Below, in pieces: positions 1-7,445 of a stretch of 64,000 nucleotides of DNA. Position numbers and translations under genes: made by a program. The stretch's first letter is position 1. The number at the start of each line of letters is the position of its first letter. This DNA is from Gaoshiqia sp050178015 (GTDB lineage Bacteria > Bacteroidota > Bacteroidia > Bacteroidales > Prolixibacteraceae): NCBI GenBank assembly GCA_050178015.1, contig JBFXGM010000014.1, positions 1 to 64,000 of the forward strand, given 5' to 3'. The notes under the pieces are model-generated. The model did no database searches, was not told the DNA's origin, and worked only from the letters and a program-made list of their open reading frames with translations.

Positions 1-69
1 TCTAGCATAGGAAAGCTCTACCGCCTTTCGTTTAAATTCTTTGTCAAACTTCTTTCTCATTGGTGTCAT
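1..69 (-). CDS. IS3-family transposase OrfA, N-terminal fragment (cut by window edge)
   Basis: Reading leftward from ATG at 69, the frame gives MTPMRKKFDKEFKRKAVELS followed by YAR and runs off the window. This is the usual start of the helix-turn-helix OrfA (InsE-like) of IS3-family elements, which typically read K-F/Y-D-x-E-F-K-x-x-A-V-E-L. OrfA binds the IS ends and is joined to OrfB by a programmed frameshift to make the DDE transposase. A second in-frame ATG lies at 60. Only 23 residues are visible, so the IS group cannot be named. One IS end should lie just to the right, roughly 50-100 bp from the start codon, which would put it in or next to the 3' end of the neighbouring MBL gene. Confidence 0.6.
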   Translation of the reverse strand, partial: MTPMRKKFDKEFKRKAVELSYAR

Positions 70-97
70 TTTGTAGGTAAATAAAATAATACTTAAC

Positions 98-892
98 CTA
101 CCGTCCAATCAAATGTAGCAACTCCATTCCTAGTGTTTTGTCAGAATATTGACTTGAGACATCTGTCCCTTCAATTTTTCCTTCACTTCCTTTTGAATGA
201 ATAACAACTTTAATATTCCCCGTTAAATTAAATAAAGCACTAGGAAATCCAGATTTATGTCCATGATGTGGGGCTATTAAAATATCAAGCCCATTACCCA
301 AAGTTTTAACAAAATCAATGTCATTCTCGGCAAGCCAATCCCAACCATCTTTTTCCAAATCACCAGCAAATAATATTTTTACACCACTATACTCAATGTA
401 CCGTAAAATACTTGAATTGTTTCTAATCTTTGAATTAAGTAATTCATTTGATTTAACAACAGAAAGAGGAATTGAAAAAGTTTTTATTTTATCAGGAATA
501 ATGCCCCAATTTATTGTTTCGGGATTATTCCCGCGATATTCTTTATCGATATTTGAAATATAATCTTCATTGATTTTATTACTATCTGGAAAATCCTCAT
601 ATCGTCTCCGATGTAAAAGATATGGTGGAAATTCTTTCTTTATTCTAGCAGCGTTTCTAACGTGGTCGTCATCGGGATGAGTAATGTGCAATAATCCAAG
701 TTCATATTGTTTATTGTTCGCTGTTATATAAGGTTTTAATTCTAACCAGTCTTTTATTTCTTTAGTTTTTAAAAGGTCAACAGGGTTTGATTTTTCACTG
801 TGACTTCCACAGTCAATCATTAGTCCATATTTTGATGGAGTTGAAATTACAGAACAAGCGGCATTTCCGACATCAAAGATCATTAGTTTCAT
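98..892 (-). CDS. ComEC/Rec2-like metallo-beta-lactamase-fold hydrolase
   Basis: This 264-residue protein has no signal peptide and shows the metal-site motifs of the ComEC C-terminal type MBL fold: a DCG strand near residue 27, THPDDDH near residue 71 (the HxHxDH motif in variant form), FAGDLEKDG near 175 and PHHGHKSG near 208. Stand-alone members are soluble metal-dependent phosphodiesterases or nucleases of mostly unknown substrate. Its start overlaps the stop of the upstream membrane protein by one base (TAATG), so the two are translationally coupled. The C-terminus ends abruptly in LLHLIGR, without the tail of about 30 residues I would expect after the last conserved strand. The stop at 98-100 falls where the end of the adjacent IS3 element should be, so the 3' end may have been replaced by IS sequence. 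Function unknown beyond the fold. Confidence 0.75.
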   Translation of the reverse strand: MKLMIFDVGNAACSVISTPSKYGLMIDCGSHSEKSNPVDLLKTKEIKDWLELKPYITANNKQYELGLLHITHPDDDHVRNAARIKKEFPPYLLHRRRYEDFPDSNKINEDYISNIDKEYRGNNPETINWGIIPDKIKTFSIPLSVVKSNELLNSKIRNNSSILRYIEYSGVKILFAGDLEKDGWDWLAENDIDFVKTLGNGLDILIAPHHGHKSGFPSALFNLTGNIKVVIHSKGSEGKIEGTDVSSQYSDKTLGMELLHLIGR

Positions 893-1548
893 TAATTATT
901 TTTTTTTAGGTTTAATATTACTGTTTTGAATACCAATGTGCGAGCCATTCCCCGTGCTCTCCATAAGAAAAGAGCAAATAGAATTAAAGCTAATATTGCT
1001 AACTCATAATTAGTTTTCACAAATAATAAGATGCATATTCCTAGAGCAGTGAAGGTTATTGCTCGTACTAATAAGAAATTCCTGTTAAATGTTTTTATTT
1101 CGGATTCTGAGCTAATTTCTGAATATAATTTCCAAAATATACTTTGCGCTTTACTCTGTTTTTCTCTTTTCCACCAAGGAAGTGGCAGTTCTTTATATGC
1201 CTTCTCAAATTGATATTGCTCATCAACATCAAAAGAAAGATGAACAAAAAGCTGTTGTCTTATATGCTCGTTTTTTAATACTGGATTGTCTTTGTATAAG
1301 AAGATTTCGGAGGGTTTGTAAAATTTAAAAAAAGAGAATATTATCCACTCCAATTCATGGGCAATTGTTTGTATTACTTCACCTGCTAAAAACGAAAATG
1401 TAAAAAACAGAAAAGTATAAAAGAAGTCGAGACCTTTTTCAAATTCCAGATTTATAGCGTTGTAATACAAAAAGTACAACACTCCGATTAAAACTCCTCC
1501 AGGGATAATTTTAATGAATAAATCTTCAAGTGTAAATTTCTCTGTCAT
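892..1548 (-). CDS. predicted four-helix membrane protein coupled to the MBL hydrolase
   Basis: I do not recognise a family for this 218-residue protein. It has two hydrophobic segments near the N-terminus (about residues 14-33 and 42-65), a charged cytosolic stretch rich in Lys, Glu and aromatic residues (about 70-155, including LPLPWWKREKQSKAQS), and two more hydrophobic segments near 160-182 and 184-203. There is no signal peptide or lipobox. Its stop overlaps the start of the MBL gene (TAATG at 894-890), so they form a two-gene unit. Its base composition is AT-richer than the housekeeping genes to the right, fitting an accessory or transferred module. A membrane partner for the MBL enzyme is inference. 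Confidence 0.65.
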   Translation of the reverse strand: MTEKFTLEDLFIKIIPGGVLIGVLYFLYYNAINLEFEKGLDFFYTFLFFTFSFLAGEVIQTIAHELEWIIFSFFKFYKPSEIFLYKDNPVLKNEHIRQQLFVHLSFDVDEQYQFEKAYKELPLPWWKREKQSKAQSIFWKLYSEISSESEIKTFNRNFLLVRAITFTALGICILLFVKTNYELAILALILFALFLWRARGMARTLVFKTVILNLKKNN

Positions 1549-1785
1549 TGTAGTATCTTTTCTTAGCCTTGTGGTTAACGTCTCTCTAAATTCACATGAA
1601 ATCTATTTCTCCCATGTCGCCGGGTAAGTGAAATATTCCTCCTGTCCGGCAGGATCTATTCAGATCAATCAGCGAATATTAAAATCCATGCATCCAAGCG
1701 AATTTACAAAACTTGACGTAATAACAATTACGGCTTTGTGTTATTTGTATTCATTCTAAAAGGGAACGGTGCAGAACTGATTTTC
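1549..1785. other. intergenic region without recognisable gene
   Basis: An AT-rich spacer between the membrane protein start and the tandem repeat array. It should contain the promoter for the minus-strand pair, but I see no convincing TAnnTTTG box. No RNA gene or inverted repeat of note was found. Confidence 0.4.
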
Positions 1786-2037
1786 GCGGAACGTGTCAGC
1801 CTTTTCGAGGACCAAGTTTGTGTTTCTGAGGACCAAGTTTGTGTTTTCGAGGATCAAGTTTGCCTTTTCGAGGAGCAAGTTTGTGTTTCTGAGGATCAAG
1901 TTTGTGTTTCTGAGAACCAAGTTTGTGTTTTCGAGAAGCAAGTTTGCCTTTTTGAGGACCAAGTTTGTGTTTTCGAGAAGCAAGTTTGCCTTTTTGAGGA
2001 CCAAGTTTGTGTTTTCGCGGAATGAGTCAGCCTTTTC
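1786..2037. repeat. 21-bp tandem repeat array, 12 units
   Basis: Ten consecutive 21-bp units (1807-2016) share the core accaagtttgtg with small substitutions, mostly at the base triplets that would read E/D/K/N and S/F/V/L. They are flanked on each side by a divergent unit (1786-1806 and 2017-2037) beginning gcggaa and ending gtcagccttttc; the two flanking units differ from each other at only two or three positions. Because 21 is divisible by three and the unit lacks stops, the array is open in several frames on both strands (for instance EDQVCVF on plus, NTNLVLR/KANLLLE on minus). None of these frames has a credible start context or non-repeat domain, so I annotate a DNA repeat, not a gene. 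Confidence 0.85.
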
Positions 2038-2087
2038 GCGAAGGGATCATTCAAGGAGAGCATGGGAAGACAAGAAATATGAACCGG

Positions 2088-3080
2088 CTATTCCGCGTTC
2101 CCGAACCGGTAAACCAGCGATAACTGTTGCGACTGGTCGAGGTCTTTCCCGTCAACCAGGTGGAACGACAGGTTGAAACTCCCTTGCACGTGTTTGCTGT
2201 TCAGGAAATGCCAAACCACGTCGGTGCGCAGGTAGCTGTCGGCCGTGTAAAAGCGGTCGCCGTTCATAAACCGGTGCCCTTCGCCCTGGTGCAGGGTGGC
2301 GCGCAGGGCAAAGGGGCCGCGTTCGCCGTAAAACTCGCCGCTAAAACTCAGTCCGGTCAGGTAGCCGTCGGTTACGCCGCGTTCGCGGAACGACGATCCG
2401 AGTATCCCCGCTTTTACGTAGGCGCGTTGCAGGGGCAACAGCTTTTCCAGGTCCATCCCGGCATACAGGGCCAGGCCCAGGTTGTCGGAGATATGCTCGT
2501 CGGGATTTTCGATGGCCGTTTCGGCATAATGAAACAGCAGCAGGTAGTTTTCGGCAAAGAAGTCGCGATGGCGCATTTCGCCCGAGAAACCGGCCATAAA
2601 GGTTTCGCGCCGGATGTCGGTCTGGCGGCTGGTCCAGTCCACAAAGCCGCTTTGGTGGCCCCAGTCCCAGCTGTGTTTTCCGTACATGCCTTCCACGTTT
2701 GGCCTGAAATAGTTGAGCGTATCGGTGAGCATGGCCAGCGGGAAATGGAGAAGTTCCATGCGCGGGAAAGCACCGAAGTAAAAGGTGTTTTTTTCGTCGG
2801 CATAGCGGTAGTAAGCGGTCAGGTTGGGCTTGCGTTCGTCCAGGTCGCTGCCAAATTCAAACAGGTGGCTCAGCCCGATGCGCAGTCGGTGCTTTTCGTC
2901 GAGCGTGGTGCCGATTTCTACGCTGGTGCGCTCGCCCAAAATGGTTTGCGAATAGGCTTTTTTGCTTTGGGCGAACTCGCGGTTGTCGCCAATCCCGTGA
3001 AACTGTACCTGGTATTCCAGTTGCTGGGCCGTTGCCGCGGCAACCACTAAAACGAATAAGGCCGTGATGATGAAGCGCAT
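2088..3080 (-). CDS. secreted outer-membrane beta-barrel protein of unknown function
   Basis: The longest frame begins at 3110, but the internal ATG at 3080 starts directly with a classic signal peptide (MRFIITALFVLVVAAATAQQ, cleavage near ATA-QQ), so I take 3080, giving 330 residues. The mature part is a run of amphipathic strands rich in alternating aromatic and charged residues (FYFGAFPRMEL, LALYAGMDLEKL, AYVKAGILGSSF, LSLVYRF), ending in strand-like LSLVYRFGNAE. That pattern suggests a porin-like outer-membrane barrel of about 14-16 strands. I recognise no named family. It lies upstream of the 21-bp repeat array on the minus strand and is separated from the uspA-like gene by a hairpin cluster. 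Confidence 0.7.
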   Translation of the reverse strand: MRFIITALFVLVVAAATAQQLEYQVQFHGIGDNREFAQSKKAYSQTILGERTSVEIGTTLDEKHRLRIGLSHLFEFGSDLDERKPNLTAYYRYADEKNTFYFGAFPRMELLHFPLAMLTDTLNYFRPNVEGMYGKHSWDWGHQSGFVDWTSRQTDIRRETFMAGFSGEMRHRDFFAENYLLLFHYAETAIENPDEHISDNLGLALYAGMDLEKLLPLQRAYVKAGILGSSFRERGVTDGYLTGLSFSGEFYGERGPFALRATLHQGEGHRFMNGDRFYTADSYLRTDVVWHFLNSKHVQGSFNLSFHLVDGKDLDQSQQLSLVYRFGNAE

Positions 3081-3164
3081 TTGTTTGTATTTTGAAGGAA
3101 TGTTAGACATCGGTTTTCAGCTTACAAAGGAATAATAAAAATGGAATCCGGCAAGGTCCGGGTG

Positions 3165-3240
3165 ACGCGGTTTTTAACCGCGTAATTGAATGTGCGATTG
3201 AAAATCGCACCACCCGATCGCACCACCCGATTAATCGCAC
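3165..3240. repeat. REP-like cluster: two perfect hairpins plus a 15-bp direct repeat
   Basis: Two perfect 8-bp stem, 3-nt loop hairpins lie side by side: acgcggtt-ttt-aaccgcgt (3165-3183) and gtgcgatt-gaa-aatcgcac (3192-3210). They are followed by two copies of atcgcaccacccgat at 3204-3218 and 3217-3231, and a further atcgcac at 3234-3240. The cluster runs into the last codons and stop of the universal stress protein gene. It lacks a T-tract, so a simple terminator is unlikely; a dispersed palindromic element is the better guess. Confidence 0.6.
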
Positions 3241-4067
3241 AAAATATACATGTCGCGTTTGGGGTTGATGCACAGCACGGGCATCCGGCCGGCTTTTTTG
3301 ATGATTTTGGCCTCGGGCAGGCCCACCATTAAATCCAGCAGGCTGATGTGCTGGCTGGAGGGGATGATCATCAGGTTGAAGTTTTCCACCAGGCAGCGGC
3401 CCAACGCTTCGAAGGGCAGGCCGAAGCTTCCTTTTTCGGCATCGTGGAACTGTACGTCCAGCTGCAGCTTGTACAGCAGTTGTTCGATGAATTTCCGGTT
3501 TTTCCGGATGAGCAGCGCGTTCTCCTTATTGCGTTCGCGGGCGCACAGCACTTCGGTTTCCGCCCGGTTGAACCGCCCGAAATAGGAGGCCCACAGCGAG
3601 GTGTCCTTCATCACCTTGCGAAAATCGACCGGCAGCATCACCTTATTGTATTGCAGAAACTCTTTTTCGCTACCCTGTACAAACAGAAAAGGAATGGAAC
3701 TTTGCTGCAGGGCCGGCAGCTTCTTTTTGATGTTTTCGGAGGTGAGCACCAGCATTACCCCGTCGTATTGTTCGGCCAGCCGGTCCATGTTTTGCGGCAG
3801 GGTGCCTTTCAGCGTCAGGCTCGAGAGGGTGAGTTGGGGCAAATCGGCTTTCAGTTTACGGATGATTGTGCCCAGCGCTTTTTGCGCGTTCAGCTTTTCA
3901 TCCTTTCCGCCTTTGCCCAGCGGGTGAAACAGGCACAGTTCCTTTTTGAAAATACCGGCCATGCGGATCCCGTGCGCAATCGCGTCATGCATCGATTCCG
4001 AAAAATCGCAGTAAACCATAATCCGTTGTTCTGTGGTGGCGGCCATCGTGCTGAAATTTTTTTTCAT
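3231..4067 (-). CDS. universal stress protein (UspA family), two-domain length
   Basis: A 278-residue protein with an N-terminal Usp alpha/beta fold (residues about 13-135: IMVYCDFSESMHDAIAHGIRMA, the usual first strand and helix) and a second, more diverged Usp-like half ending in LMIIPSSQHISLLDLMVGL and MPVLCINPK. That order and length match the tandem-Usp proteins common in Bacteroidota. The canonical ATP-binding G-x2-G-x9-G-S/T signature is not clear in either half, so it may be of the non-ATP-binding type. The start could be the ATG at 4067 or the one seven codons downstream at 4046. The role in stress or metabolic signalling is known only at family level. It is monocistronic as far as can be seen; its 3' end is embedded in a hairpin/direct-repeat cluster. 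Confidence 0.8.
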   Translation of the reverse strand: MKKNFSTMAATTEQRIMVYCDFSESMHDAIAHGIRMAGIFKKELCLFHPLGKGGKDEKLNAQKALGTIIRKLKADLPQLTLSSLTLKGTLPQNMDRLAEQYDGVMLVLTSENIKKKLPALQQSSIPFLFVQGSEKEFLQYNKVMLPVDFRKVMKDTSLWASYFGRFNRAETEVLCARERNKENALLIRKNRKFIEQLLYKLQLDVQFHDAEKGSFGLPFEALGRCLVENFNLMIIPSSQHISLLDLMVGLPEAKIIKKAGRMPVLCINPKRDMYILCD

Positions 4068-4352
4068 TCCTTCCGCAAAGCAGGTCGATTTACGGGTACC
4101 CGTTTGGGGTTGAAAGCGCTTTTTGTGTTTTGATAACGGCGATAAAACTATTCAAAAAAAATTACTTTGAAGGAAGAATGCGCCATAAATTAGGGGTGCT
4201 TACCGGGATGTGCCCCGCGAATCTGTTTGGCAGTTGTGCGTAACCTTTTCCGGCTTGAATTGTTTTTCACAGGGCGGCAAGCTGAAAAATATCAGCCGAA
4301 AATGCCGGGCAGAATTGTACATTTGAAGAAATTGATCCAAAAAAACCGATCC

Positions 4353-6413
4353 ATGCTGACACGTGAACTCATTTGGCCCAACAGCATTGTTGTGGTGGGC
4401 GCTTCCAACAACATTTCGAAACCGGGCGGCAAACTGCTCAAAAACCTTATCGACAACCATTTTGCAGGCCAGCTGATGGCCGTAAACCCGAACGAAGAAC
4501 AGGTTCAGGGTATCCCGTCGTGGCCGTCGGTGGACGAGCTGCCGCCGGTTGAGCTGGCGGTGCTGGCCATCCCCGCGCGTTTTTGTCCCGAAGTGGCCGA
4601 AATCCTGGCTTCCCGAAAAGGAACCAAGGGGTTTATTGTTATTTCGGCTGGTTTCAGCGAGGAAAGCGAGGACGGACGCAAGCTGGAAGACCATCTGGTG
4701 GCCATCGCCAACAAGTACAAAGCCAGTCTGATCGGACCCAATTGCATCGGCATCATCACCCCGGCCCACGCCAGCGTGTTTACCACGCCCGTGCCCAAAC
4801 TGCACCAAATGGGCTGCGACTTTATCTCCAGTTCGGGCGCAACGGCCGTGTTCATCATGGAGTCGGGCATTCCCAAGGGATTGCACTTTGCCAGCGTGTT
4901 TTCGGTGGGCAACTCGGCCCAGGTGGGGGTGGAGGATGTGCTGGAGTTCATGGACGACGTGTTTGATCCGAAAACCAGCACGCGCGTCAAACTGTTGTAT
5001 ATCGAAAGTATTGCCAATCCCGATAAACTGCTGAAACACGCCCGTTCGCTGATTCGCAAAGGATGCCGGATTGCGGCCATCAAAGCGGGCAGCAGCCAGG
5101 CCGGAAGCCGCGCTGCTTCGTCGCACACGGGCGCTATGGCCAGCTCCGATGCCGCAGTGGAGGCTTTGTTTCGCAAGGCTGGCATCGTTCGCTGCTACGG
5201 CCGCGAAGAACTCACTACCGTTGCCAACGTGTTCATGTGTAAAGAAATGAAAGGAAAGCGCATGGCCATCATCACCCATGCCGGGGGCCCTGCCGTGATG
5301 CTCACCGACGCGTTGGAAGCCGGTGGGTTGAAGATCCCGAAGATTGAAGATTCGCCCCAAAAGCAGGCTCTGAAAGAAAAGCTGTTTCCGGGTTCGTCGG
5401 TTGAAAACCCCATCGACTTTCTGGCCACGGGCAATGCCGAACAGTTGGGCGCCATCATTGACGCCTGCGACCGCGACTTCAAGGAAGTGGACGGCATGGC
5501 GGTGATTTACGGTAGTCCGGGCCTTTTCCCGGTGGGCGATGTGTACGAAGTGCTCAACAAGAAAATGCATACCTGCAAAAAACCGATCTACCCGATTTTG
5601 CCTTCGGTGCTGAACGTGAAGGACGATGTGGCTCATTTCATCCAGGCCGGGAATGTAACTTTTCCCGATGAAGTGCTGCTGGGCCGCGCCCTCAGCCGGG
5701 TGTACAACACGCCCAAACCGCACGACGAACGTATTTATCTCGAAGGGGTGGATATCCCGGAAGTTCGCCGGATCATCGACCATGCCAAAGATGGCTACCA
5801 GTCGCCCGAGGTGGTGCACCGCCTGTTTGATGCCGCCGGCATTCCGCGTGTGCAGGAGCGGGTGGCGCAAACAAAGGAAGAGGCCCTGGCATTTGCCGAA
5901 GAACTGGGCTTTCCGCTGGTGATGAAAGTGATTGGGCCGGTTCATAAAACCGATGTTGGCGGTGTGGTGCTGAATGTGCGCAGCGCCGAAACCGTGGCCA
6001 GCGAGTTTAAACGGTTGATGGCTATCCCCGAAACAACCGCTGTGCTGATGGCCGAAATGGCTTCGGGAATCGAACTGTTTATCGGCGCCAAATACGAAGA
6101 CCGCTTTGGGCACATCATCCTGTGCGGCATGGGCGGCATTCTGGTGGAGGTGCTGAAAGATGTCACTTCCGGCCTGGCGCCGCTGACCTTGTGCGAAGCC
6201 TCGTCGATGATCAAAAACCTCAAATCGTACCAGCTCATCAAAGGCTACCGCGGGCAGGAAGGCGTGAACCAGCGCAGGTTTGCCGAAATCATCGTGCGCC
6301 TGTCGAGCTTACTGCGTTTTGCCACCGAAATCAAGGAGATGGACATTAACCCGCTACTGGGCAAAGGCGATAAAATTGTGGCCGTGGATGCCCGGATCCG
6401 GATTGAAAAGTAG
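4353..6413 (+). CDS. acetate--CoA ligase (ADP-forming), fused alpha-beta
   Basis: A 686-residue fused NDP-forming acyl-CoA synthetase. In order: CoA-binding Rossmann domain (from MLTRELIWPNSIVVVGASNN, residues 1-130), succinyl-CoA-ligase-like flavodoxin domains carrying the phospho-histidine loop SHTGAMASSDAA (His258), and a C-terminal ATP-grasp domain from about residue 465 (FPLVMKVIGPVHKTDVGGVVL). It interconverts acetyl- or acyl-CoA + ADP + Pi with the acid + CoA + ATP, giving substrate-level ATP in fermentation. I use the ATG at 4353 because family members begin with M-L-x-x-x-L-I-x-P-x-S-I; the frame is open upstream to 4227 but that part is not conserved-looking. It fits the fermentative picture given by the hydrogenase maturation genes nearby. 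Confidence 0.88.
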   Translation: MLTRELIWPNSIVVVGASNNISKPGGKLLKNLIDNHFAGQLMAVNPNEEQVQGIPSWPSVDELPPVELAVLAIPARFCPEVAEILASRKGTKGFIVISAGFSEESEDGRKLEDHLVAIANKYKASLIGPNCIGIITPAHASVFTTPVPKLHQMGCDFISSSGATAVFIMESGIPKGLHFASVFSVGNSAQVGVEDVLEFMDDVFDPKTSTRVKLLYIESIANPDKLLKHARSLIRKGCRIAAIKAGSSQAGSRAASSHTGAMASSDAAVEALFRKAGIVRCYGREELTTVANVFMCKEMKGKRMAIITHAGGPAVMLTDALEAGGLKIPKIEDSPQKQALKEKLFPGSSVENPIDFLATGNAEQLGAIIDACDRDFKEVDGMAVIYGSPGLFPVGDVYEVLNKKMHTCKKPIYPILPSVLNVKDDVAHFIQAGNVTFPDEVLLGRALSRVYNTPKPHDERIYLEGVDIPEVRRIIDHAKDGYQSPEVVHRLFDAAGIPRVQERVAQTKEEALAFAEELGFPLVMKVIGPVHKTDVGGVVLNVRSAETVASEFKRLMAIPETTAVLMAEMASGIELFIGAKYEDRFGHIILCGMGGILVEVLKDVTSGLAPLTLCEASSMIKNLKSYQLIKGYRGQEGVNQRRFAEIIVRLSSLLRFATEIKEMDINPLLGKGDKIVAVDARIRIEK

Positions 6414-6482
6414 GGGGAGAGGTTCGGCAGTAACGGCTTAACAAAATGGCCAGCCGGTTGTTTATGAGGATAAACTTTTCGG

Positions 6483-6837
6483 ATGAAGCGGTTACTCTTC
6501 AACATTCAGCGTGTATTTCAACCGTCGGCGGACGAAATGGCGGCCCGGCGAACCTGCCTGGTCGCCCGATGGTAAAAAGCTGGTGTTCCGCAGTAATTTC
6601 AGCTACAGTCCGAAAGTTGCCGATCTGGTCATTCTGGATCTGAAAACCGGGAGTATGCAACGACTGGAGATTGATGGGATTGAACGGCAACCAAGCTGGT
6701 CGCCCAACGGAAAGTATATCGCCTTTTCGCACGAGCTTGGCAATTCCCCACCGTCCATCCGGTATGTCGATGTTGAGAAACCAGGTGAATTGTGCCTGAT
6801 CGGTGAGCATTACGGGTACAGCCCGGTATTTTACTGA
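6483..6837 (+). pseudogene. remnant of a PD40/TolB-like beta-propeller protein
   Basis: From GTG at 6511 the frame contains two PD40-type propeller blades (EPAWSPDGKKLVFRS, and QPSWSPNGKYIAFSH) and ends YGYSPVFY, the last strand of a propeller. A start at 6483 in another frame (MKRLLFNIQRVFQPSADEMA) reads like the beginning of a similar blade and would join it through a one-base shift near 6540. Intact proteins of this kind have 5-7 blades after a signal peptide; here only about two and a half remain with no export signal. I read it as a degraded or deleted gene, although a small functional protein starting at 6511 (108 residues) is not excluded. Confidence 0.45.
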
Positions 6838-6876
6838 GAGCTTTTAGATCATTATCCTGAAAACAATTAAACAAAC

Positions 6877-6916
6877 GAAGGACGAGGTCTGCGTAGGACT
6901 TGGTCCTTCTTTTTTG
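6877..6916 (+). terminator. probable rho-independent terminator
   Basis: A 7-bp stem gaaggac/gtccttc (6877-6883 with 6903-6909) encloses a 19-nt loop and is followed directly by a T-rich run to 6915. It would end transcription of the propeller remnant and possibly the acyl-CoA synthetase. From here to 7202 the sequence is AT-rich with no gene visible. Confidence 0.5.
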
Positions 6917-7202
6917 CGAATGTGTTGGATCGCTTTTGCATACTGGAGTGCATGTTGCCGGAATTCAGTAGTTGAAAATAGGATTGATGTGGTTATTTGT
7001 GTTGCTGAAATCAGCGAAAAATATTAATTCAATATTTATTGAAAAAATATAGGGGTAGCCATTGACTTTTATCCGGCATTTTCATAAAATGCATGATCTG
7101 TGCTGATGAGTTTCAATATTTCTTTTTTAAGTTTTGGGAAAGGGTTTTGCAGCTTGTTTGTCAGATAAAATGAATTGATAATTAAAATAAACAGGATAAG
7201 CT

Positions 7203-7439
7203 ATGATTACAGGATTGAACTTGGTGAAAATTTTTACCGGAAGTGAACTCACCGTAAACTTATTGAAGGAGGAATTGGAAAATAACGGCATTACGTCCAT
7301 CGTGAAAGATGAATTCAGCTCCGGACTGGCCGCAGGCTTTGCCGGAGGTGTCCCTTCATCCATCGATCTGTATATTCAGGAATCGGATGTTGCCGAGGCA
7401 GAACCCATTATTCATGACCTAGTTCGACAGGCGAAGTAG
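7203..7439 (+). CDS. DUF2007-family small protein
   Basis: A 78-residue cytosolic protein with the DUF2007 (putative signal-transducing protein) pattern: a short beta strand and helix VKIFTGSELTVNLLKEELENNGI, a glycine-rich loop GLAAGFAGGVPSSIDLYI, and a final acidic helix EAEPIIHDL. Family members are small alpha-beta proteins resembling GlnB-like or ACT-like folds, often standing alone; the molecular role is not established. It is convergent with hydF, with only six bases between the two stops, so read-through antisense between them is possible. The promoter probably lies in the AT-rich 6920-7200 region. Confidence 0.75.
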   Translation: MITGLNLVKIFTGSELTVNLLKEELENNGITSIVKDEFSSGLAAGFAGGVPSSIDLYIQESDVAEAEPIIHDLVRQAK

Positions 7440-7445
7440 TTGGTT

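Noticed and set aside
1786..2037. CRISPR array
   Set aside because: The units are directly tandem with no unique spacers, and no cas genes are near.
1738..2176. Several open frames through the 21-bp array that would encode heptapeptide repeats
   Set aside because: Open frames are a by-product of a stop-free repeat whose length is divisible by three; no start context, export signal or non-repeat domain supports translation.
2127..3050. A 307-codon plus-strand frame opposite the beta-barrel gene
   Set aside because: No domain, and the composition (Val/Ala/Gln-rich) is that expected from the antisense of a barrel gene with a proper signal peptide.
3348..4133. A 261-codon plus-strand frame opposite the universal stress gene
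   Set aside because: It is antisense to a recognisable Usp protein and has no family signature.
4200..6113. A long open frame on the minus strand opposite the acyl-CoA synthetase gene, about 637 codons
   Set aside because: It is the mirror of a GC-rich conserved gene; the product is His/Gly/Arg-rich low-quality sequence with no domain, whereas the plus strand encodes a full enzyme.
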